Part shown: positions 11,762 to 21,540 of the stretch, one piece after another
Position numbering within the stretch: the stretch's first letter is position 1
Layout: each line of letters begins with the position of its first letter
Source of the DNA: Chondrosia reniformis
Taxonomy: Eukaryota; Porifera; Demospongiae; Chondrillida; Chondrillidae
Reading direction: 5' to 3'
Assembly: GCA_947172415.1 (NCBI GenBank)
Contig: OX359194.1
Span: 2,666,001 to 2,730,000 of the forward strand
DNA: 64,000 nt
The notes under the pieces: generated by a model
Seen by the model: only the letters and a program-made list of their open reading frames with translations
What the model was told of the DNA's origin: nothing
Database searches by the model: none
Made by a program: the position numbers and the translations under genes

Positions 11762-12035
11762 TTTCGAGACAATCGTTACCACACCTTCCTCTTAAAAGAG
11801 TCGACACTCAAGGGCAGCTTAAGTACTCCCTTTGTATAAAGCTTCTTCAAAGACCACAACACTAAGAAAGTAGGAACTGGATCCTTTTTTTTACTTGGAC
11901 GTTAATTTCATATGCGGCCGTCACGTAACCGATAATGATATTCATGATGCATAGTATTTCGTCATTTCAACAAGTAAAACCCTGTAATTTGCTTATATTA
12001 GTACATGCAGCAGATTTCAGCTTCGAAGGAGTGCC
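11762..12035. promoter_or_regulatory. Shared divergent promoter between the MANSC-domain gene and PSMA1
   Basis: The two start codons are head to head with 274 bp between them, including both 5' leaders. The interval contains a tataaag word near 11837, a run of T near 11885, and gcggccgtcacgtaac near 11913-11928, which is GC-richer and includes a CACGTA core. A divergent promoter is the simplest reading. Transcription start sites cannot be placed from sequence alone. Confidence 0.65.
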
Positions 12036-15000
12036 ATGGTAAGAGTTGATTCTGAATCTTGTAAAGCTTTACTAAGTCAATCGGTTCAGTTCCATGCATA
12101 GTGGATATGCCATATGCCTTGAATATCCCATAGCAATGTTTGGAATTTAGTGTGTGACTTTATTCTATAGCCAAGCTTTATTTACAATTAGTGGGATAAA
12201 GAGAGAGACCTAGCTAGTGAAGATTTCCCCGCAGTTTGAATTTTGGCAATCTTTTTATATCATGTATCAAGTCTATTCTTTGTTACACTGTATAACTTCA
12301 TTAAAACTGCTTTGCCAGGTACATCTCAATTAATTTAATGATTTAATGTTCTTTTAAACCATAAATAAACCTGTGTTCTAGACCCATACAACACTTACCT
12401 ATTTACCAATTTATTTATTTGTACAGCTCAATAATTGATTTCCCCCATGAGACCTTTTGAAGTGTATACCTATTTACATAATATAGCAACAATAGAGCAC
12501 CTCAATCCCATGAATGTGGATGTCCTAGAAGCCTAGAGAGAGTTGGTGATAGCTCCTTTGCACTGATAGTCCGTCTACTGTATGTCTATTGTGTCTCTAC
12601 ATGTACAGTATAGGAACCAGTATGACAATGACATATCGGTGTGGAGCCCACAGGGAAGGATACTTCAGATTGAGTATGCACTGGAGGCTGTTAAGCAGGT
12701 ATGTGTGGTGCAGTTTGATCAAGCAACCATCTTTGCCATATGCTGAGGGATTCTTTTAGGGGGAGAATTTGTACCCCCAGAAGAGTCTTAATAATACATA
12801 TTGAACTACGTAGGTTGCCCCCTTAACATTTCCTATGTTGTATGAATTTTGCCCCACCCCTTGTGATGTTTTGCCCCACCCCTTGTGATGTTTTGCCCCA
12901 CCCCTTGTGATGTTTTGCCCCACCCCTTGTGATGTTTTGCCCCACCCCTTGTGATGTTTTGCCCCACCCTTTTCTAAAGAACCTCTTGTATGTACATACC
13001 TGGTGTTATAGTAGACAGTGTTGTGTGTTAATAGTGTGTGTATGTACAATCGGAAGACCGTACCTTGTTCAGCAGGATTGCACCTGCAATTATTTCCTAA
13101 GTACTGCAAGTTAAAAAGCTCTTCAAAATTTTCTTGTTTGTATATCTCGTATATCCCTTTTCCAAATTACTGATTACAATATATGTATGTTTCTTCTTTT
13201 TGTTTTAATACATAACCATATTCTTATACGTACATTACTCAAATGGCATATTCCTACATATATTATTACTATATACGAATGCTGTATTTCCTATTCCCAT
13301 TATAAGTGTATGTATGTATAATTGTTATGTCTTAATCAACTACTACAGGGCTCAACTACCTTAGGTTTGAAGTCAAGCACTCATGCAATATTGATTGCAT
13401 TAAAGGTAAAGAGCTGTTCTAACTATTATGTACATCCTATTACTATTATGTATGTACATCCTATAAAGTAAATCTTGTTGATTTTCGATTATATTTTATT
13501 TGATAACAAATACTTCGACTGTGTATTGTTTATGTACATATTAATGAACAGCTAATTAGAGTATCGTGGACAATTAGATCACTCTAACTGGTCCTAAACT
13601 GGTTTTAATTAACCAAATGTTGCTGTACACTTACGTATGTTTATAATAAGATAGTTTTGAAATTTTTTGAAGATACAGAATATGACAGCTCATCAGATGC
13701 ATCTATATAAAATAGGCTATGTTTTCATCATCTACTGCAGAAACTAGCTTAAATAAACCAGTAAGACCTTTCAAGTATAAAACGGGAAACGGTGCTTTAG
13801 CTTAAATTTTAGTTGTAAGCCAAATTCACCTCATCCGTGAAGTGTTAATGGTGACAGTTAATAATCACACTTGTTAAACTAGTTAGTGAACTTGTTATAG
13901 TGCTTGTGCAAATGTAACTATTGATTATTTATTTGAGCTATGTATCTGCAACAAAATTGAAGGATTGGACATTTCGACCCATATCAGCAATAATGAGGAC
14001 AGAGATTGCAACTTTTAGTTAATTAGGAAAATAGTAACATGAGTTGAGCGTAGCTATATATAATATGATAATCATGTCATCTTCTTGTAGAGGGCTCAGT
14101 CGGACTTGTCTTCTCATCAAAAGAAGATCTTTCCAGTTGATGATCACGTTGCAGTGTCCATAGCTGGCCTCACAGCCGACGGAAGAGCTCTAAGGTTAGT
14201 GATCACTTATATGTATCCTGACTGAGGACTGTATGTAGTACATTACGGTCAACACGATCATTATTAGCATTATTGACCTATCGCTCGGACAATGTCCCGT
14301 CTTGTCTTACACTTAGGTACGTACATTCCATTGTTATGCATGATTTTGCATTTCATATGTTTGCACACAAATACAGTATTTCCTCAGTACGTATGTAACT
14401 TTCTGTGGTACTATTGATTTTGGCTCAGCGTCACAATTCCTTCTCTTAAAGTAATGAGGGATAATTTAAGGAATCCAAACAACTAATGTTGTTTCTAGTG
14501 AATTAGAATATTGATGTCAAATAGCAATGCAGCGAACTGTATATGCTTCTGAGTGATTTTAGGCAGATTATATATTGGCAGTTAGCCCTTTACACACTAT
14601 GTACTTTGCCAAAATGTCTGTACCAATATTTCCTGTTGAATGGTATGGTATTTATTATACTTTTTTTTGTTCTCATTTTAGTATACTAACAGTATACGTA
14701 TGTTGTATATTCTCTAGTAAATTTTAGTATACTAACAGTATATGTTGTATCTTCTCTAGTAAATTTATGAGAACTGAGTGTCTAAATTCAAAATTCCTTT
14801 ATGATGAAGCCCTACCAGTGTCAAGATTAGTAGCAGCTGTTGGAAGTAGTATCCTCTCCATACATTTAAGGAGGTACAATGATGTAGTTTGAGTAGTGAT
14901 TTGTCAGCGCTGACATGCATTTGGAGCTTTTCACATGTCCTTTCATTTGGACATACACATGCACTTAAGTTTCCACTGTGAAAAAACACTGTAAGAACGT

Positions 15001-18000
15001 ACGCTAGCAAATCATATGAAGCCAAAGTATAAATGATTCAAGAATTGATAAAATTAAAGCTTTTATAATTATATGAAGTTATTGTCAGCTGATAGATAGT
15101 GTGTTCATCATTTGCTTTAGTACCAGCTCCTTTTTAAGGCATAGAGCTTAATAACTGCAATAAATATGTATATATATCTAATAGTTATACACTCCACCCC
15201 CAGGCTTTTCTTGCATTTTACAGGATAACGCATGCTTATAGGCGTTTACTGAGTTTTCAGTGGGATAAATCATTTTATTGGCCAAAGTTCCTCTTATTAT
15301 ACGTAGTTATACCATAGATTATATATACTTAGGTACCCCTTTCTTTGAGACCCTCGTAAGAGTACAACATACCCCTTCACAAAGGAAGTGACGTCATAAC
15401 CCAATTTATACATGAGACGCGCCTTATTATTACACAGAAATGTATGCTATACTAATGATTCCAATCACGGGTACGTAAGTATATATAATCTATGGTTATA
15501 CATACTTCAGTTGTGGAATATAATTTGCCTTGGTTGCCCCAGCAACAGAGTGTATATATATACGTATGTGTGTTTGGATATACATTTGGGTTTGTCCAAC
15601 TTTAAGAGCATTGTGCCACTGTGTAAGTCCTTAACTTGTGTCTCAGAGAGTCAATGGAGGACAATGTTCTACGGAGATAGACCGTATGGAGTGGGAATGT
15701 TAATTGCAGGATATGATGTACGTGAGACTAATTCTATAATATTAATGACAGCATGCATTCATATGTATGTAATATGAATATCATTAATTCAAACCCATTT
15801 AGGACAATATATTTGAACTGAGTACTCACCTATACCAGCACCTATAGTGTGTAAATGATAATGATGTCAAATAGAGCATAATATTCTACTAGGACCACTG
15901 TAAAGTAGCCATTGGCTAGAGGCTCCTGAGTCTAAATAATGCTTATTGAATTGAATTGAATTGAATTCTAAATTAAAAGATTTGCACTAACTAATTCCAC
16001 TGTATTATATACAGTATGTTTATGATTGTGTAAATCTATACAGTATCTGGGTGAGAGGGATTTTTACCAAATTAATCTTCAAAATGGTTCATAAAATACA
16101 TTCCAACAGACATGTAACAGTAAGCCTTTTGACATAGTTAAGTCTCATTATAATGAAATTATAGAAGGAGCAGGTATAGGTAAAGTTTCTCAATTGAATT
16201 TCGACCTTTTTGAAAGTCTAGAGACGCAGTTGGCAACAATCAGCAGATCTGTGTATGAATAATCTAACATGCCATTATCCTAATGCCTGATATATAAAAA
16301 GCCTATAGGGAACTAAACCTAGTGAGAGGTTAGGATGAAGATACAATGGTTTTCCTTCTCCTTCTCCATATATGTATGTACATGCATTATTATTTCCTAG
16401 AAGCCATAATAGTATAGTCCCTCTGTGATGCTACGTCCAATGTCAATGTTCCTGTTCTCCACAGTCTAAAGGACCGCATCTTTATGAGACGTCTCCCTCA
16501 GCAAACTACTTTAACTGTAAGGCCATGTCCATTGGAGCTAGGTCACAGGTATGGACATGTTGCTAGCATTATTCTGCAGATCTGAAGTACTTATATATGT
16601 GTGAAATAAGATATGTCTATATAGATCCACAGGCACTATCTCAGTGTACTATATACATAAGTATATACATATGTATGTGCATGTATTATACACATATCCA
16701 CATATCCACATTCTTTCATTCTATGTACGTATACATGTACCTGTAGTATGTACCTGTAGTATGTACCTGTAGTATGTACCTGTAGTATGTACCTGTAGTA
16801 TGTACCTGTAGTATGTACCTGTAGTATGTACCTGTAGTATGTACCTGTAGTATGTACCTGTAGTATGTACCTGTTGTATGTACCTGTAGTATGTACCTGT
16901 AGTATGTACCTGTAGTATGTACCTGTAGTATGTACCTGTAGTATGTACCTGTAGTATGTACCTGTAGTATGTACCTGTAGTATGTACCTGTAGTATGTAC
17001 CTGTAGTATGTACCTGTAGTATGTACCTGTAGTATGTACCTGTAGTATGTACCTGTAGTATGTACCTGTAGTACGTATGTACCTGTAGTATGTACCTGTA
17101 GTATGTACCTGTAGTATGTACCTGTAGTATGTACCTGTAGTATGTACCTTCAAACAGACCATATACCGTATTATCTCTAATATAAACCTGGGGCTTGTAT
17201 TTTTCAAACCTTTCTGAACCCGGGCTTTTATTGGAGACTGGGTTTGTATAAGGGACTGGGCTCTTATTTTATTAACCCTCCAATTCATATTGGTAAATCA
17301 ATTTTGTTGGGACAATTTCCACATACAACTATATACGTGTGTATAAGTATGAATACCTTAAGTACTTTAGTAGTGTGTCAGTGGGCTTCTATTTTTTCAA
17401 TAACTCGTAAAGGTGGGCTTCTATTGGAGACGGGCTTGCAATAGTCTGGGGTTATATTAGAGATAATACGGTATATATGACCTTTGACCCTCTGTTTTAC
17501 TTTATGTACTTTTTCTAACTGATAGTAATGGCCCTCTTCTGTGACATTTCATTCATGTAATACCTTATTTCAAAATGTGTATCACACACAGGTACATCTT
17601 AATTGTCTCACTAGAAATAATTTTGCGTATGTAATAAAGGAAAATCCATACTATACGATCACATCACAAAAGTGTGGAGAAGTACATATATACGTAGATT
17701 ATTTTCGGTTAAACGAAATGTGTATGCTGTATGCAAGTGTACGTATTATTCCAGACACGTACTAATCGAGTTTCCTGTATGTACATATTATGGTTCTTTA
17801 TAAATACTGTAGTGTGTGTGTGTGTACATACGTACATAACGCGTGTTATTTATCTCGTAGTATTTTCTGTATCCAATTGTATATCCACTTGTGTATATAC
17901 TTGTGTATCCAATTGTATATCCAATTGTGTATCCAATTGTGTATCCACTTGTGTATCCAATTGTGTATCCACTTGTGTATCCAATTGTGTATCCAATTGT

Positions 18001-19803
18001 ATATCCACTTGTGTATCCAATTGTATATCCACTTGTGTATCCAATTGTTTATCCATTTGTATATCCACTTGTGTATCCACTTGTGTATCCAATTGTGTAG
18101 GCTGCTAGAACCTACTTTGAGAAGAAGTTGGATGAGTTTAAAGACTGCACCCTAGAACAACTTATAAACCATGGTTTAGTAGCTCTGAGAGAGTGTCTTC
18201 CCGCTGACTCTGAGCTTACAAGCAAAGTGTGTGAATATTAATATACACATACATATGTGATCAGTAAAATAGACATGTAGTATAGTGGGAAAAGTTTGTG
18301 GAAGAAAAGTTTGTGATTACATGCAAAGTTGAATATTTTGTGGTTTTAATTTCGTGATTTGAAGCATTTTGTGATTCCTATACCTGCATATTGCTTACCT
18401 CACGAAGCGAAAATTTTGCGAATTTGATTAAATCGCAAAAATTGTGAACATTAAACCTCACAATATTTTCCCGCTATATGGTAATTTGCTATTACCAGTA
18501 ATGGGTAGAGTAAATATACGATAATAATAGAAATGGAATTCCTCACCAAACTAGACCAATACAGCCTCCATCTTTTGCTATATCCCTTACACCTGACGAT
18601 AATTTAAACTTTAAGATCAGTTCCCGATCATAAACCCTGTATAATACTTAATGTTTTTTGTCATTCACTACTCATTATAGAATGTCTCCATTGCCGTTGT
18701 TGGTAAAGATCAGGATTTGAAGATGTTTGATGATGATGATGTACAACCATTTGTATCCTCCACATACTTAGTTGGTTTTATTTACCCTCCCACACACCCC
18801 TCCCTCTTGCACACACCCCCTCCCTCTTGCACACACCCCACCCTCTTGCACACACCCCCACCCTCTTGCACACACCCCTCCCTCTTGCACACACCCCACC
18901 CTCTTGCACACACCCCCTCCCTCTTGCACACACTCCCTCCCTCTTGCACACACCCCACCCTCTTGCACACACCCCCACCCTCTTGCACACACCCCCTCCA
19001 TCTTGCACACACCCCCTCCATCTTGTACACACACCCTCCCTCTTGCACACACCCCCTCCCTCTTGCACACACCCCCTCCCTCTTGCACACACCCCCTCCC
19101 TCTTGCACATCCCCTCAATGGCAATGTGGCAATTAACACCATTCTTCCATTGTACAGCTTTGTTCACTTACACGTTATAAGCTCATCTGTAGCTTGTCAT
19201 GCTGTTTGGGAATGTACATGTTTTGGTATAATACAGAACATGCTGATAGATTACGAGTATTTTGCTATTCCTTTAAGTGTAACTGTATTTCCAACCTTAC
19301 TCTGTCGCTCCTTTACTCTACATAAGTTGAACAGTTTAGATAGTGTTAAGGGAGGAAGAACCGAAGAGGAAGAGGTGAGTACTAATACTCTTGCTAGTTC
19401 TTTTATTGGTATATGAGTTAGGTTTAGCATAATACATACATGTACGTATGTATACCATATTTGTCTGTAGAGAAGCCAAGCCTTGTTTAGAGGCTTGGTC
19501 AAAATGACTGAAATGAAATAGAGGCCCGGACCTCTATGCTAACAAATACATTAGAATATATTACTTTTGTACATCTTCCTCATTTAAGAATGTAAATGTG
19601 TCATGTGACAGCCATGTGATCGTCGATTACTCACTTGTTACTTGTCATTACGTTAGGAGGAAACAATGGAAGGAGATCAAGATCAAGGTGATCAGCCAGC
19701 AGCTGGACAAGAGGGTGGGGCTACTGGAGAAGAGGGTGGGGCTACTGGAGAAGAGGGTGGGGCTACTGGAGAAGTGGGTGCAGACCAGCAAATGGAATCT
19801 TAA
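12036..19803 (+). CDS. PSMA1: 20S proteasome subunit alpha type-1 (alpha6)
   Basis: Eleven coding exons: 12036-12038, 12609-12698, 13349-13405, 14091-14194, 14760-14848, 15647-15717, 16465-16548, 18101-18226, 18681-18752, 19327-19374 and 19657-19803. All phases agree, giving 296 residues. The first exon contributes only the start codon, directly followed by gtaaga. Exon 2 has the alpha-subunit signature [13 protein letters not shown] and EAVKQ. Later exons give the expected core: [12 protein letters not shown], the [13 protein letters not shown] strand, [32 protein letters not shown] and [10 protein letters not shown]. Alpha subunits are structural: they form the outer rings of the 20S core and gate substrate entry. 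The family is usually near 260 residues; the excess is an acidic C-terminal tail with three GGATGEE-type repeats encoded by a 24-bp repeat in exon 11. Exon 10 (16 residues) is the least certain; its acceptor was set by phase. Introns are crowded with minisatellites and inverted-repeat elements. Confidence 0.95.
12845..12968. repeat. 22-bp minisatellite in PSMA1 intron 2
   Basis: About six copies of a 22-bp unit with gccccaccccttgtgatg, nearly identical. It lies between exons 2 and 3 of PSMA1. The open frames across it on both strands are repeat artefacts. Confidence 0.9.
14675..14763 (+). promoter_or_regulatory. PSMA1: Tandemly duplicated branch point and 3' splice site before PSMA1 exon 5
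   Basis: Two adjacent copies (14675-14721 and 14721-14763) of a segment running attttagtatactaac to ctctagtaaa. Each contains a consensus tactaac branch-point word and a ctctag acceptor. Only the second acceptor opens the exon: from it the frame reads S-K-F-M-R. Using the first would give S-K-F-stop. The cassette differs by a four-base indel and a few changes. Confidence 0.8.
15181..15556. mobile_element. Inverted-repeat element in PSMA1 intron 5 with a nested hairpin
   Basis: The left end reads atagttatacactccacccc and the right end agcaacagagtgtatat, which are partly inverted to each other. Inside, 15306-15338 (gttataccatagattatata onward) and 15469-15501 (gggtacgtaagtatatataa onward) are almost perfect inverted repeats of about 33 bp. 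No transposase is present, so it is a MITE-like, non-autonomous element. A near-solo version of its two ends sits at 43841-43878. It ends about 90 bp before PSMA1 exon 6. Confidence 0.7.
15892..15967 (+). mobile_element. Retroelement-like 3' tail with (gaatt)n, copy 1
   Basis: Contains ggaccactgtaaagtagcc, then taaataatgcttattgaa followed by a short run of ttgaa units. The same order occurs at 24754-24821. A shared body ending in a simple repeat is typical of SINE or LINE 3' ends. No reverse transcriptase is visible. Confidence 0.6.
16737..17150. repeat. 13-bp minisatellite in PSMA1 intron 7
   Basis: About 31 copies of tatgtacctgtag with very few variants. The period is not a multiple of three, so the minus-strand open frame rotates through the repeat and gives a periodic low-complexity peptide; it is not a gene. 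Confidence 0.95.
17161..17476. mobile_element. MITE-like element with about 23-bp terminal inverted repeats
   Basis: Starts ataccgtattatctctaata and ends with the inverse, tattagagataatacggtat. Tata at both edges is compatible with a TA-type target duplication as made by Tc1/mariner-like transposases. The interior (cttttattggagactggg and related words) is itself partly repetitive. There is no coding capacity. It lies directly downstream of the 13-bp minisatellite. Confidence 0.8.
17874..18100. repeat. 12-bp minisatellite abutting PSMA1 exon 8
   Basis: About 19 copies of tatccaattgtg or tatccacttgtg. The last unit is followed by tag, and the exon begins at the next base. The 3' splice site of intron 7 is therefore the end of the array. 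The period of 12 keeps all frames open, which explains the Tyr/Pro/Val or Asp/Thr/Gln repeat peptides; none is a gene. Confidence 0.95.
18281..18478. mobile_element. MITE-like element in PSMA1 intron 8
   Basis: The left end tatagtgggaaaagtttgtg matches the inverse of the right end cacaatattttcccgctata with few differences. 198 bp long, rich in gtgaa and gcgaaaattttgcg words that could fold further. There is no open frame. Tata flanks again fit a TA target duplication. Confidence 0.75.
18783..19110. repeat. Minisatellite of about 18 bp in PSMA1 intron 9
   Basis: About 18 copies of cctccctcttgcacacacc and close variants, starting about 30 bp after the exon 9 donor. One strand is almost free of G. 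Multiple overlapping frames stay open on both strands and are artefacts of the repeat. Confidence 0.95.
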
Positions 19804-20045
19804 CTTTAACATAAAACTTCTGTTTGCATAATTTGTTACCATGTCTTTACTATTATAGAATGGTTACTTTCTAATTTCAATGGATTGTAAACTGCCATGC
19901 ATGCCCTTGTGCACAAGTTACAAAATGGTCTAGAACCAAGAAATCATGAATGTTGTGTGTATGTGCTTATGCAGTGAAACTTCATGATCTTATATAGTTC
20001 CCTCTCTTCTTATTCTCTGGAGTACACATTTCTGAGAATGCATCT

Positions 20046-20285
20046 TTCTTTTTCCTTTTTTTCTTTTTTCTTTTTCGTTTTACTTTCCTTCTTTTTCCTT
20101 TTTTTCTTTTTTCTTTCCTTCTTTTTCCTTTTTTTTCTTTTTTCTTTCCTTCTTTTTCCTTTTTTTCTTTATCGTTTTACTTTCCTTCTTTTTCCTTTTC
20201 GTTTTACTTTCCTTCTTTTTCATTTTTTTCTTTTTCGTTTTACTTTCCCTCTTTTTCTTTTCATTTTACTACCCCTTTTTCTTGC
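20046..20285. repeat. Polypyrimidine tract
   Basis: 240 bp of almost pure T and C, with words such as ctttttccttttt and tcgttttactttcc repeated. It lies 240 bp downstream of the PSMA1 stop codon. No protein function should be read into the Phe/Leu-rich frame across it. Confidence 0.9.
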
Positions 20286-20588
20286 TTAATTTAGACATTT
20301 ATGATACATGTCTGTGTCCTATAACGTTACCGCATTAATGGATATGGGGCAGCCTTTGGATTTTTATTATGTGTTATGCAAAAATTTACAAGAGTATACT
20401 GAATGCTTAAATAGATGTAGGCATTTGCGATGAGCTGGGCTTATATTTTAATGTATACCAATCTCATTATGAATTCCTTCAATTGGGATTGTATATAATC
20501 ACTGCACAACGATCATTTTTGTTCGACAATTCTGAAATATACATGTACATGGTTTTAAATTAAAAAATTGTTCAAAAAAATGTAAAGA

Positions 20589-20811
20589 CTAAAGTTCTTC
20601 ATGCTGTTTCTTCTCCTTCCTGGAACGGTGCTGTAGTACTTCTTTTTGCATCACTTTACTGAGTGTAAAGGTGACCCCAGGGCACACCACGAGGAGGTAG
20701 AAGTACTTCGTGCCCCAAATGGCCTCCGGTTTCTCAACTCTGTTTGACACTTCCACTACTTGCGTCGTAAGAGAAGTTGCACGGGAGCGATCCGGCGTAC
20801 CTGACCGACCT
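20589..20811 (-). CDS. Possible terminal coding exon of an unrecognised protein
   Basis: On the minus strand a frame open for about 70 codons ends at TAG (20591-20589). A possible acceptor (ggtcag) precedes 20811. The predicted tail is hydrophilic, then IWGTKYFYLLVVCPGVTF, a candidate membrane segment, then a basic, charged end with KKQHEEL. The final HEEL resembles an ER-retrieval signal. The region is clearly GC-richer than its surroundings. A second minus-strand stretch (about 21107-21230) ends in a phase-compatible donor at 21107, but the joined product has no family I recognise. It could be a real small membrane protein, a decayed gene or chance. Confidence 0.3.
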
Positions 20812-21540
20812 CTGACCAGTTACTAGTCTTGCCCTGCCACGCTACGAACAGAACAAGCCCGACCCTGGCGGACCACAAACTCCCACCAATGAGAATCATC
20901 ATGTGCACACAACGTAGCTTGGGAACACTGCACACAGACTTTAGCTCATTGGGATCGGCCAGGCGCTTTGGAGTAGGGACCCATCAGTTCAATGAACTAT
21001 AAGAAAAAAAATGAAAATACATGATATAAATGTAATTAAATATTACATTGATGCATGGATACGAAAACTGAATACAAATTGAAATGCAAATGCCTTCCAA
21101 ACCAACCTGAAGCTGCAGCCTACAACAGGGGTTCCTGACCGACTACGTAGTGGCACTGGACCCACGCTCCTCCAGGTACGGGTCGTATAGCAAGAATCCG
21201 CAAGTGCCAATTTAACACACAAGCAGGATTAATAGTGAGATACATCTCCAGGCACTAACCCATAGGTAGAGAGACCACCCCACTATACGAACACCGATGA
21301 CCCTTTGTCGCATGGTACCATGGTCGTGCTCCTACCACGGTTGGCGCATCGATCCACACCAAAGTAGACCTCCAGAGTTGATAGCCCGGAGGCCAAAGAC
21401 TGAAAATTTCCTTGCCTATTTATTAGAAATTGTCGGCGGGAAACATCGTGAACTTGGCGGAAAATCATGGAATTAAAATTTTGTTTATTGTTTTCGAGGT
21501 CATGTTCAAGAACAATAGACAACATGCAGAACATGCCCCG

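Noticed and set aside
16716-17288. 190-codon minus-strand frame with a periodic low-complexity peptide
   Set aside because: Product of the 13-bp minisatellite plus part of a MITE-like element.
18717-19416. Five overlapping long frames on both strands, Cys/Gly-rich or His/Thr/Pro-rich
   Set aside because: All read through the pyrimidine-rich minisatellite in PSMA1 intron 9; only the first 36 and the final 48 bases are PSMA1 exons, and those in a defined phase.
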